Origin: Caryophanales bacterium
GTDB lineage: Bacteria; Bacillota; Bacilli; Exiguobacteriales; Exiguobacteriaceae
Direction: 5' to 3'
Assembly: GCA_902363455.1 (NCBI GenBank)
Contig: CABJAC010000001.1
Location: forward strand, 1,240,001-1,304,000
DNA: 64,000 bases
The notes beneath the pieces are model-generated. The model was given only the letters and a program-made list of their open reading frames with translations, was not told where the DNA came from and searched no databases. The position numbers and the translations under genes were made by a program. Shown piece after piece: positions 51,501 through 59,111 of this stretch; within the stretch, counting starts at the first letter, position 1, and every line of letters starts with the position of its first letter.

Positions 51501-52344
51501 GGATTTACAAGAAAAACCGGGTTACCGTTTTGTGACGGTTCCGGCAATCATGCAGGATAATCAGGACCCCCGCTCAAAAGGGTCCGTATCCAATTATCGG
51601 CCAAGCACCTACGCGATGACCGCTCCTGACGGGAAAGAATACTTGCCGGTTGATTATGTCAATCATAATGAAAAAGCCTGGAAGTTCAGTTATCAGTATG
51701 TTTCGGGCGAAAAATCACATGTTGATCTCGTCTATCAAGTACCGGAAGACGAAAAAGTATTGGTCCTGTATGCATCGGATGATGCATTCCCGAGAACGGT
51801 CACCGTCAAAATCGATTTGGATGCCGCACCCGGTGCTGATTCCAAACCGAAGCAAACACCAAAAACCGTCAAACAGGATTCCTGTGCCGTTCAAGAAATC
51901 ATGAATCAGGCGATGGTCCGTACGTTCCCCGGTGATCCGGAGCTGAAGAAAGCGATTTTCCGGGCCGGTGCTTTGTTGCCGGAACCGCCGAAAGCGTTGA
52001 ACCTGCCGGCGTTGCAGGATGAACAGTATGTCACCGTACCGGTTATCTTACGCAACTATACAGCACCTGAAGGCGAAGGATACGGCACGTACCGCCCGAA
52101 CCGCTATACGCTGACCGACGCTGACGGCACCGTCTATGAGTCCGTCGATTATGTCAATCACAATCCGGACGTCTGGAAATCCGGTTACCAGTACTTCTCT
52201 CCCCGTGCATCCCGCGTTGACCTCGTCTTCCAAGTGCCGAAGCAGGACAACACGTATGTCCTGTTCGCCAAGGACGAAGCGTTCGCGAAGTCCGTCGCTG
52301 TCAAGATTGAGGTGAAGGCAAGCAAGGATAAAACATCAAATTGA
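48583..52344 (+). CDS. Giant FtsX-type permease with two extra C-terminal domains
   Basis: 1253 residues from the ATG at 48583, 10 bases after AAAGGAG. Residues 1-860 parallel the 878-residue permease at 4843: helix 1, outer domain of about 520 residues (LLEPNYMSGLDGGI, SKDPLTELPMETY, LGWVQQPWIKLGSS), and two FtsX blocks with ARKKEFAILLSLGWR and NERKPQLAVLKATGW. After PNAAIGSVAVNTQ comes an additional helix (about 867-890), a Lys/Thr/Gln linker, and two copies of the repeated domain (about 940-1080 and 1100-1248). The extra helix would place both copies outside the cell. No ATPase gene is adjacent. I know no described family with this architecture. Confidence 0.85.
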   Translation: MISFIWNSWWRNKERFILLLVGVLIVSTGLSYLIGTTQANNGTVVDELQKRWGSSYDIVVRPPDSRSVTEDLKLLEPNYMSGLDGGITMKQYQTIQEMADVEVAAPIAMIGNYYADAQIGTFDFKEQGIYKVTIQDVQDTGLRKEQQSSSSFLGAGWSPSEGDGLNRDISPQALGKQPLMEFGSATMLAGIDPEAEAKLVGLDQATKKATHSRYFTKNDIATDNGDDVWNIPLILNSHEYVDAYRKYRYEKVDIPLVNDSMTETVNAIMKKGGASYLKTLPVQPAKVYKITTSETSKELVNDILKGTVPTKPTGSFDWMYLKPSAVEYQTLTSPYATRWPFAYQVTPQEVPKDVLLAKRTMYRKARSFGDTSINLKSVPKMKLNFIGVFDPQKLNISKDPLTELPMETYFPAKAQWVMDKNERPVNPVRDVKPTNDPYDFLTKPPSMLTTLDAAFKLRGDKAISAIRINVEGVEAMNATSEKKLQAVAQEIEDKTGLITDVTLGSSPQLALTYLPGLKNESALGWVQQPWIKLGSSMAIFQEAKVGMSGVIASVIAVALVYVFSSNIILLYARKKEFAILLSLGWRPRQLSKLLFLEATLLGTFVALISWTILGSFWLTTDHPIALGRILLIGLAGLLIYWGGTLVPMALIRRIQPFESMRSGEVSKGRRLVRSQSIFGMSLNQLFTYWQRTLLSVVAIALPTSLFIFFLFVTFRLKGVLYATWLGEYVALEVGTMHYVAMAVALLIAILTTTEIMWQNVNERKPQLAVLKATGWRDGWIRLLVLTEGMLTGLFAGLIGLLIALAMIGYVYNQFPINELLFLSVMLFIPVVTGVLGALLPAQRAVRITPNAAIGSVAVNTQATERRFKLALGTIGVALVAGVTSLFLFAANEDITQTPKQAQDKPPSVQTTGAKIADSKQTESKKKTAVSQTETDKKIKKLMKKGMVQTTPGGEQISNQFFYVDPLIETPKELDLQEKPGYRFVTVPAIMQDNQDPRSKGSVSNYRPSTYAMTAPDGKEYLPVDYVNHNEKAWKFSYQYVSGEKSHVDLVYQVPEDEKVLVLYASDDAFPRTVTVKIDLDAAPGADSKPKQTPKTVKQDSCAVQEIMNQAMVRTFPGDPELKKAIFRAGALLPEPPKALNLPALQDEQYVTVPVILRNYTAPEGEGYGTYRPNRYTLTDADGTVYESVDYVNHNPDVWKSGYQYFSPRASRVDLVFQVPKQDNTYVLFAKDEAFAKSVAVKIEVKASKDKTSN

Positions 52345-55020
52345 TCTGAAGGAGGCTTTTGATGCTGAAATTCATCTGGAATTCCTGGTGGCGCAACAAG
52401 GAGCGGTTCATCCTGCTCCTCGTCGGCGTCCTCATCGTCAGTACCGGACTCAGTTATCTGATCGGGACGACACAGGCGAGCAACGGCACCGTCGTCGACG
52501 AACTGCAAAAGCGTTGGAAGTCATCGTATGACATTGTCGTCCGTCCTCCCGGCAGCCGCAGTGTCACGGAAGATTTAAAGTTGCTCGAGCCGAACTATAT
52601 GAGCGGTCTTGACGGCGGCATCACGATGCAACAATATCAAACGATACAAGAGATGGCCGATGTCGAAGTCGCGGCACCGATCGCGATGATCGGCAACAGT
52701 TCGACCGGCGGAAATCTCGGGACACATACGTTCGAAGACGAAGGCATCTATAAACTGACCATTACAGACCGGCAGGATACCGGTTTAAACGTCGAACAGT
52801 ACTCGTCCGCGACCTACATCGCAGCCGGCTGGGAACCGTCCGGTGATGCGACGGATGCCGGCGTCACGCCGATGCCGCTCGGCAAACAACCGCTCTATGA
52901 ATTCGGCAGCAGTACGATGCTTGCCGGAATCGATCCGAAAGCGGAAGCCCAGTTGATTGGTCTTGATGAGGCGACGTTCGCTGATACGTACAGCCGGTAT
53001 TTCACAAAAGACGACCGTCCGAGTGTCGTCGATGAAGTCGGGACCGTCGCCATTCCGGTGCTGTTGAATGAACGCGAGTATGTTGACGCGTCCCGCATCT
53101 ATACGTACGAAAAACTGGACGTCCCCTTACTCAACGACTCGATGAACGAGACGATTAAGGATGTGACGGAGCGCGGCGGCAAAAAGTATTTGGAGACGCT
53201 CCCGGTGACGTCCGACAAAGCGAAAAAGTACACCGTCACGACGCAACAAATCCAAAAACAGTTAGTGCAGGATATTCTCAGCCATGCGCCGGCTGTCACG
53301 GATGTCAGCCAGTCCAACTGGATGGCGTTGAAACCTTCTCCGATTACCTATCAGCCGATCAAAAGTCCGTACGCCTCCCGTTGGCCGTTTACGTATCAGG
53401 TCGAACCGAAGAAGGTCAATCCGGATTCGTTACTCTTCAAACGGACGATGTACCGGGAAGCGCGGGAATTCGGCAGCTCCAGCGCGGACTGGAAGCGGCT
53501 CAGGCTCGATTATATCGGTGTCTTTAATCCGAAAAAATTGAATGTCTCAAAAGATCCGTTAACGGAATTGCCGATGGAGACCTATTTCCCGGCGAAAGCC
53601 CAGTGGGTCATGAACGCCAAGGAACAACCGGTCAATCCGGTCCGTGACGTCAAACCGTCCAATGATTCCTATGACTTTTTGACGAAACCGCCGTCGATGC
53701 TGACGACGCTGGATGCAGCATTTCAAATTCGCGGTAAAAAAGCGATTTCCGTCATCCGTGTCAATGTCAAAGGTGTTGACGCAATGAACGAACAGAGCGA
53801 GGCCAAATTGCAGGCGGTCGCCAAGGAAATCGAGGACAAGACCGGTCTGATCACGGACGTCACGCTCGGTTCATCCCCGCAACCGGCCTTGACCTATCTG
53901 CCGGGACTTGAGAAACAGGCGGCACTCGGTTGGGTACAGCAACCGTGGATCAAACTCGGCTCATCGATCAGCATCTTCCAGGAAGCGAAGGTCGGGATGA
54001 GCGGTGTCATCGCCAGTGTCATCGCGGTCGCCCTCGTTTACGTCTTCAGTTCGAACATCATTTTGCTTTACGCCCGCAAAAAAGAGTTTGCGATTTTACT
54101 ATCGTTTGGCTGGCGTCCCCGTCAGTTGTCGAAAATGTTGTTCCTTGAGGCCACGCTTCTCGGGACCCTCGTCGCCCTGATTGCCTGGTCGATTCTCGGG
54201 ACGTTTTGGCTGACGACGGATCACCCGATTGCCCTCAGTCGAATTTTATTGATCGGTCTTGCCGGTTTGTTCATCTACTGGGGCGGGACGCTTGTCCCGA
54301 TGGCGCTCATCCGCCGGATTCAGCCTTATGACAGCATGCGGTCCGGAGAAATTTCAAAAGGACGCCGGTTCGTCCGTTCCCAGTCCGTTCTCGGGATGAG
54401 CCTCAATCAGCTTGTCACGTATTGGCAACGGACGTTATTGTCCATCGTCGCGATTGCTCTGCCGACGAGTCTGTTCATCTTTTTCCTGTTCGTGACGTTC
54501 CGCTTAAAAGGGGTGCTTTATGCCTCCTGGCTCGGCGAATTCGTCGCCCTTGAAGTCGGCACGATGCATTACGTCGCAATGGCCGTTGCCCTCTTGATCG
54601 CCATCCTGACGACGACGGAAATCCTCTGGCAAAACGTCAATGAACGGAAATCGCAACTGGCGGTCTTGAAAGCAACCGGTTGGCAGGACCGGATGATCCG
54701 TCAACTTGTGCTAATGGAAGGTCTGTTGACCGGTTTGATTGCCGGGATTGCAGGACTCCTCATGGCCCTGTTCCTGATTTTAAAAATGTACCATCAATTC
54801 CCGTCAGCTGAACTCGGTTTTCTGAGTCTGACGTTACTGATTCCGGTCGCGACCGGTGTCATCGGGGCTTTGTTACCGGCCCAGCGTGCCGTTCGGATTA
54901 CACCAAATGCCGCCATCGGCAGTGTCGCCGTTAATTCCAAGACGACGGAGCGTCGCTTCCGGCTTGCACTTGGAACGATTGGCGGAGCGCTTGTCGCAGG
55001 CGTCGCTTCCTTGTTCCTGT
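48583..55020 (+). repeat. Tandem duplication of the permease core
   Basis: The cores at 48583-51240 and 52362-55020 align in the same order. In the first 100 bases an exact block of over 40 bases starts at GGAATTCCTGGTGGCGCAAC, while the middle of the outer domain differs strongly. This mosaic suggests duplication with local gene conversion. Confidence 0.75.
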
Positions 55021-56060
55021 TTGCGACAAATGAAACCGAGCCACAACCGGTTGCGACCAAAACGGCTGAAACACCAGTCATTACGACAACCGGCAGTAAA
55101 ATCAAGGACGGTTTGACGGGAGTCAAGCGTGATGAGCCGAAAGCTTCAAAAGCTTCCGATTCCGCCGCCATCAAAAAACTGATGGCGAAAGGAAGTGTCC
55201 CGACGTTCCCGGGCGATCCAGCCTTAAAAGACTCATATTTCTGGGTCGGTCCCCTGTTGAAGGAACCGCCGGCGTCGTTGAAGCTCGAGGAAAAAGTAGG
55301 TTTCAGGTATATTACCGTTCCTGTTTATTTGAAGACGGAAGGAGCACCGGACGAGAGCACGTACTACTTCCCGAATCGTTTCCAGATGTTTGATAAAACT
55401 AATACTCCCTACGAACCGGTCGATTACGTCAACCGGAACGATGCCTGGCAACGCGGCATGGATTACACGGTGAACAAACGATCACACGTCGACCTCGTGT
55501 ATCAAGTACCGGAAGACGAAACCGAGTTTGTCCTGATTGCTTCCGGTGCGGCCATCAGTAGATCACGGGCTGTTAAGATCGAAGTCAGTCCGCCGCCGAA
55601 AGCATTGACGGATAAAGAAGAACAAGCGGTCAAACAGATGATGAACAAAGGCATCGTCAAGACCTATCCAGGTGATCCGCTTCAGAAAAAAGCAGTGTTT
55701 CATGTGGATGCTCTGTTGCCGAATCCTCCGAAAGAGTTGAAGTTAAAATCACGCAACGGCTACCGTCTCGTCACATTACCGTTGATTTTTCAAGATACAT
55801 TTGACGATTATGACGGAAGTTCCATGGATTACCGGCCGAATACGTTTACGTTACAAGCGCCGGACGGAACCGAGTATGAACAAATCGATTACGTCAATCG
55901 AAACGAAAAAGCGTGGAAGAATGGATTCCAGTATTATTCACCGTTTCGTTCGCGGATTGATTTTGTTTATGAAGTGCCGGCCGATCAGCACGTTTTCGTC
56001 ATGTATGCGTCAAGTCCAGCCTTTCCGAAACCGACAACCGTCAAAGTCGAACTGGACTAA
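52362..56060 (+). CDS. Second giant FtsX-type permease with two extra C-terminal domains
   Basis: 1232 residues from the ATG at 52362, 6 bases after AAGGAGG and 17 bases after the first giant gene stops. Same plan: permease core about 1-860, added helix (about 863-888, LALGTIGGALVAGVASLFLF), linker, and domain copies at about 936-1074 and 1089-1232. Domain landmarks: MAKGSVPTFPGDP, DYVNRNDAWQRG and VYQVPEDE; then MNKGIVKTYPGDP, IDYVNRNEKAWKN and VYEVPADQ. Its 5' end is nearly identical in DNA to that of the upstream gene. Membrane-bound; probably an outward-acting mechanotransmitter with an unknown extracellular target. Confidence 0.85.
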   Translation: MLKFIWNSWWRNKERFILLLVGVLIVSTGLSYLIGTTQASNGTVVDELQKRWKSSYDIVVRPPGSRSVTEDLKLLEPNYMSGLDGGITMQQYQTIQEMADVEVAAPIAMIGNSSTGGNLGTHTFEDEGIYKLTITDRQDTGLNVEQYSSATYIAAGWEPSGDATDAGVTPMPLGKQPLYEFGSSTMLAGIDPKAEAQLIGLDEATFADTYSRYFTKDDRPSVVDEVGTVAIPVLLNEREYVDASRIYTYEKLDVPLLNDSMNETIKDVTERGGKKYLETLPVTSDKAKKYTVTTQQIQKQLVQDILSHAPAVTDVSQSNWMALKPSPITYQPIKSPYASRWPFTYQVEPKKVNPDSLLFKRTMYREAREFGSSSADWKRLRLDYIGVFNPKKLNVSKDPLTELPMETYFPAKAQWVMNAKEQPVNPVRDVKPSNDSYDFLTKPPSMLTTLDAAFQIRGKKAISVIRVNVKGVDAMNEQSEAKLQAVAKEIEDKTGLITDVTLGSSPQPALTYLPGLEKQAALGWVQQPWIKLGSSISIFQEAKVGMSGVIASVIAVALVYVFSSNIILLYARKKEFAILLSFGWRPRQLSKMLFLEATLLGTLVALIAWSILGTFWLTTDHPIALSRILLIGLAGLFIYWGGTLVPMALIRRIQPYDSMRSGEISKGRRFVRSQSVLGMSLNQLVTYWQRTLLSIVAIALPTSLFIFFLFVTFRLKGVLYASWLGEFVALEVGTMHYVAMAVALLIAILTTTEILWQNVNERKSQLAVLKATGWQDRMIRQLVLMEGLLTGLIAGIAGLLMALFLILKMYHQFPSAELGFLSLTLLIPVATGVIGALLPAQRAVRITPNAAIGSVAVNSKTTERRFRLALGTIGGALVAGVASLFLFATNETEPQPVATKTAETPVITTTGSKIKDGLTGVKRDEPKASKASDSAAIKKLMAKGSVPTFPGDPALKDSYFWVGPLLKEPPASLKLEEKVGFRYITVPVYLKTEGAPDESTYYFPNRFQMFDKTNTPYEPVDYVNRNDAWQRGMDYTVNKRSHVDLVYQVPEDETEFVLIASGAAISRSRAVKIEVSPPPKALTDKEEQAVKQMMNKGIVKTYPGDPLQKKAVFHVDALLPNPPKELKLKSRNGYRLVTLPLIFQDTFDDYDGSSMDYRPNTFTLQAPDGTEYEQIDYVNRNEKAWKNGFQYYSPFRSRIDFVYEVPADQHVFVMYASSPAFPKPTTVKVELD

Positions 56061-56096
56061 AACATGCTCCCTTCCGTCAGTGGAAGGGAGCATGTT
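56061..56096. terminator. Strong bidirectional terminator
   Basis: Perfect 15-bp stem AACATGCTCCCTTCC/GGAAGGGAGCATGTT around GTCAGT, between the convergent giant permease and DUF606 genes. Confidence 0.85.
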
Positions 56097-56099
56097 TGA

Positions 56100-57026
56100 T
56101 TAGAGCCGGATCAGGACGATGCCGACAATCATCAGACCAAGACTGACCAGTTGAACACCGGTGACCGGCGTTTTCGCTGCGCCAAACCATCCGAAACGGT
56201 CAATCAACAGACTGCCGGTCAGCAGACCGATTGTGACGATGACGACAGCAACGCCTGTTCCGACGAGCGGGACAATCACAGCATTCCCGGCGATGAACAA
56301 GGCCCCAATCAACCCGCCAATCCAAATCCACCACGGAGTCGGAAGTGACCGGTTGAACTGCCACTTCGTCCGGACAATCACGTTCACAAGCAACAACGTC
56401 ACCGTGCCGACGATAAAGGAAATCAACGCTGCTTTAATGGCGGAATCGAGCACCACACCAAGATGTCCGTTGATTGCGGCTTGGGCGGCACTCATCATTC
56501 CCATGACGACACCGAGAATTCGCCAACCGTAAATCGTCGAATCGACCGGCTTGGCCTGTTCCGGATGCCGGCGTTTCGCAAGCCAATCGCCGAGCGCAAC
56601 CGTTCCGACGACACCAAGTAAAACAAATCCCGCACCGATTAGCCGTGTGGACGAAAGCGGTGTGGAATTGGTAGAAAACCAACCGAAGTTGTCAATCAGC
56701 AGCCCCATCAGCACCTGTCCAAAAATCGGCATGATCACCGTCTGGACACCGCCGATTCGCGGAAAGAGCAGAATGTTTCCAGTTAAAAAGATGACACCGA
56801 GCACGCCGCCGATCCAAATCCAGCCGGGTTCCGACCAAACGCCCGGATTCAGACTGAAATTACGTTCGACGAACAGCGTCAGCAAGATCAAAAAAACCGT
56901 CCCGATGCTGAATGATAGCAAGGACGCAAGGAATGGTGAGCCGACGATTCCACGCAACCGTGTGTTAACACTCGTTTGAACGGGAACGAGGATCCCGATG
57001 ATTAATCCAATGATAATGGCCAGAAT
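56100..57026 (-). CDS. DMT-type transporter with two DUF606/YdcZ units, apparent ATT start
   Basis: From ATT at 57024-57026 the protein has 308 residues made of two YdcZ units of five helices each: LAIIIGLIIGILVPVQTSVN then LRGIVGSPFLASLLSFSIGT, and IYGWRILGVVMGMMSAAQAA then LDSAIKAALISFIVGT. Both copies have the PGWIWIGG/PWWIWIGG motif. The first ordinary start (TTG at 56957) would remove the first helix and its VQTSVN motif. GGAGG stands 7 bases before the ATT; a neighbouring CTG is the alternative. Substrate of DUF606 transporters is unknown. Confidence 0.82.
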   Translation of the reverse strand: MLAIIIGLIIGILVPVQTSVNTRLRGIVGSPFLASLLSFSIGTVFLILLTLFVERNFSLNPGVWSEPGWIWIGGVLGVIFLTGNILLFPRIGGVQTVIMPIFGQVLMGLLIDNFGWFSTNSTPLSSTRLIGAGFVLLGVVGTVALGDWLAKRRHPEQAKPVDSTIYGWRILGVVMGMMSAAQAAINGHLGVVLDSAIKAALISFIVGTVTLLLVNVIVRTKWQFNRSLPTPWWIWIGGLIGALFIAGNAVIVPLVGTGVAVVIVTIGLLTGSLLIDRFGWFGAAKTPVTGVQLVSLGLMIVGIVLIRL

Positions 57027-57120
57027 AAGAAGCCCTCCTTTTGTCGAGTCGTTCTTATCATATGTCAGAGACGGACGGGAAAGCGATTTGCCTGCTTATG
57101 TCGTCAGTTGAACACAAGAA

Positions 57121-57151
57121 AAAGCATCCGGCTATCGCGGATACTTTTTTG
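57121..57151 (-). terminator. Terminator of the 57168 gene
   Basis: On the minus strand ATCCG pairs with CGGAT in GTATCCGCGATAGCCGGATG, followed by CTTTTTC; short stem. Confidence 0.55.
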
Positions 57152-57167
57152 CAACAGATGAATTTCA

Positions 57168-57617
57168 TTACCGGTATTCGTTGCTTAACGGTTGCTCCGG
57201 GTCAGCTTGTCTAACGCGGTGATCTAGGTTGGTTTCGACGACGACTGTCATTATGATTATTACCGAACTAGCCAAGTACCAATAGAATATGTGCAAATCA
57301 GAAACATCCGCCACATGAGGGATCGCTAAAAGAGTCATCGCTATACATACAAGGACAAAATTAGCAACGTAACGCAGTTGAATCCACCGTTTGGCTTGTT
57401 TCATGTTTGTTATCCGACAGATTTCGAGACACTCTTTTCGTGAAGATATTCCGAAAAGAATCAAAGCGAAAACGATCAGAAAAATCGACCACACAGGCTG
57501 ATCAGTTAAAAATAGGATTAGGAATCCAATCGCTGCAAAACAGGCAGAGACCATTCTCACTGGTTTTATGCGCTTACGAATGGTCTGAATGATTTGGATC
57601 CGTTCTTGTTTGTTCAT
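57168..57617 (-). CDS. Membrane protein, paralogue of the gene at 46910
   Basis: 149 residues with four helices paired as in the protein at 46910 (about 20-36, 42-56, 83-100, 112-126) and shared signatures (NMKQAKRWIQLRYVANF and DPEQPLSNEYR). It starts NKQERIQIIQTIRKRI, parallel to KTKQERTSFIQEAKRR. GAGGTGAG before the ATG. No function known. Confidence 0.7.
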   Translation of the reverse strand: MNKQERIQIIQTIRKRIKPVRMVSACFAAIGFLILFLTDQPVWSIFLIVFALILFGISSRKECLEICRITNMKQAKRWIQLRYVANFVLVCIAMTLLAIPHVADVSDLHIFYWYLASSVIIIMTVVVETNLDHRVRQADPEQPLSNEYR

Positions 57618-57677
57618 CTGCTCACCTCATAAAGGATTACGCGTCCTGCCAATAAAAGTTCCCTCTTTTTGGGAAAA

Positions 57678-57980
57678 TCAGTTTAATCCCTTTCCTCCGT
57701 GTGGCTGATCTTCAAACATTCGCTCGACCTGTAATAGAATTGGTCGCGCCTGTTCAATCAACTGTCGTGTCGCTGGCAACTGCAAAGACGCAGCATGTGC
57801 CGCTTGGTCCGTCCAAATTTCCCGAACCATCACGGTATCAGCTTCACCTGACGTACTGACGGTATACTGCAGACAATCCGCCACGTACTCAAGAGACGAT
57901 GCTGCTTCTAACAGTAGTTTAATCAATCGTTCTCCCTCATTGGCTTGTGCCGTGAACTTCGTGAGTAATCCGTAATACAT
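57678..57980 (-). CDS. Antibiotic biosynthesis monooxygenase-family (ABM) protein
   Basis: 100 residues with the dimeric ferredoxin-like ABM pattern: YGLLTKFTAQANEGERLIKL, LEYVADCLQYTVSTSGEADT, VMVREIWTDQAAHAASLQL. Related to YgiN/HmoA-like putative quinol monooxygenases; cofactor-free oxidation of quinols is known for relatives. Single gene with AAGGAGAG before the ATG. Confidence 0.85.
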   Translation of the reverse strand: MYYGLLTKFTAQANEGERLIKLLLEAASSLEYVADCLQYTVSTSGEADTVMVREIWTDQAAHAASLQLPATRQLIEQARPILLQVERMFEDQPHGGKGLN

Positions 57981-58097
57981 TGCGCTCTCTCCTTACATCG
58001 TTTAATGACACACTGTTTAATTTGAGACTTTTGGGAACATTTAGGTGGACTAGACGTATACTAAGAATAACCTACATAACCAAAAGGAGGACCAGTT

Positions 58098-58445
58098 TTG
58101 AAAAAACGTCTGTTTTTAGCGACCAGTTTGTATCTGCTCGTCACTGTAATGACGATTTACGCCATATTTTTTGAACGATCTGATTCGACCTTTCTGTTAG
58201 TCATCCAACTTGGACTGTTGATCCACTTCTACTTTAAATACCGGATGTCATACATGGTACCTGATCAGGATGTTCCAACTGTACCATTTCGATTGAATGT
58301 CCTTCGAACCGGACTGATTGTAGCAGCTATCATCACATACGTTTCGCTCGATACCGTACCCCTCCTGCTCGCAACGGCTGTCGCTTTAGTGATCGCTGTC
58401 CCGACGCTTGTCTCCTACTTCCGTTTACGGATGCAGGAAGACTGA
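58098..58445 (+). CDS. Four-helix membrane protein, unknown
   Basis: 115 residues from a TTG at 58098, 8 bases after AAAGGAGG. Helices about 6-24, 30-46, 70-84 and 88-104 with a loop YRMSYMVPDQDVPTVPFRLN. No family recognised. Single gene. Confidence 0.6.
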   Translation: MKKRLFLATSLYLLVTVMTIYAIFFERSDSTFLLVIQLGLLIHFYFKYRMSYMVPDQDVPTVPFRLNVLRTGLIVAAIITYVSLDTVPLLLATAVALVIAVPTLVSYFRLRMQED

Positions 58446-58455
58446 AGCGCGTGGC

Positions 58456-58776
58456 TCATTCCCGTTCCGGTAAGGAGCGGGTACGTCCAATGAAGACGAC
58501 CTGCTGCTTCGCCAGTCGAAAGACCTGGTATTCACCGCGTGGATCGGTGTTCAGTTGGACGGCGACCTGATGTCGGGCTTCTTTCGTAGATGCCGTCTTG
58601 TCATAGGCAGACCGGACCGCAACGATCGTTTCTTTACCATATTGCTCGGCGACATGTTTCGTCACCCGGGCACGTACGATTTGTTCAAACGTCTCATCCT
58701 GTTCCTGCTCAAGAAAAAACCAACCGATGCCGCCGATCATTCCTAATAAGAGTAGTGCCAGTACCGTCTTTCGCAT
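58456..58776 (-). CDS. Membrane-anchored small protein, unknown
   Basis: 106 residues: N-terminal anchor (about 4-21, VLALLLLGMIGGIGWFFL), an amphipathic helix (DETFEQIVRARVTKHVAEQY) and a beta-rich C-terminus (HQVAVQLNTDPRGEYQVFRL). Domain outside the membrane. Family not recognised; the ribosome binding site is weak (GGGGCG). Confidence 0.55.
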   Translation of the reverse strand: MRKTVLALLLLGMIGGIGWFFLEQEQDETFEQIVRARVTKHVAEQYGKETIVAVRSAYDKTASTKEARHQVAVQLNTDPRGEYQVFRLAKQQVVFIGRTRSLPERE

Positions 58777-58880
58777 TTCGAACGCCCCGTTTCCGTTTTG
58801 TTCTCTTTAGACAGAATTCGCTTTTTATTAAAGATCCCCTGCTTTTTGAAGAAAAGCAAGGGAAGAAAGGAGGTCGTCAT

Positions 58881-59069
58881 TTGTCTTCTCGCACTGTCCC
58901 TTTAGTTTTTCGTTTGTTATTAGCGGGATTGATTTTCGTCAATCTGCTGAACACCACCGTCCTTGATCTGCCGCGATTGACGCTCGTAACGAATATTCTA
59001 CTTGTGCTGGTTGCATTCTTCTTTTTCATCCGCTTGCTGAAAAATTATCAGAATAAAAAAAAGCCGTGA
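58881..59069 (+). CDS. Small two-helix membrane protein (62 aa)
   Basis: From a TTG at 58881, 7 bases after AAAGGAGG. Two helices (about 7-24 and 33-50) and a lysine-rich end NYQNKKKP. The strong ribosome binding site and the terminator directly behind it support a real gene. No family recognised. Confidence 0.6.
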   Translation: MSSRTVPLVFRLLLAGLIFVNLLNTTVLDLPRLTLVTNILLVLVAFFFFIRLLKNYQNKKKP

Positions 59070-59107
59070 ATCCATTCCTCTTTCAGGAATCGGGTTCACG
59101 GTTTTTT
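59058..59107. terminator. Bidirectional terminator
   Basis: AAGCCGTGAA pairs with TTCACGGTTTT (inner ATTCC/GGAAT arms extend it), followed by TTTTTG. Between convergent genes ending at 59069 and 59112. Confidence 0.8.
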
Positions 59108-59111
59108 GTGA

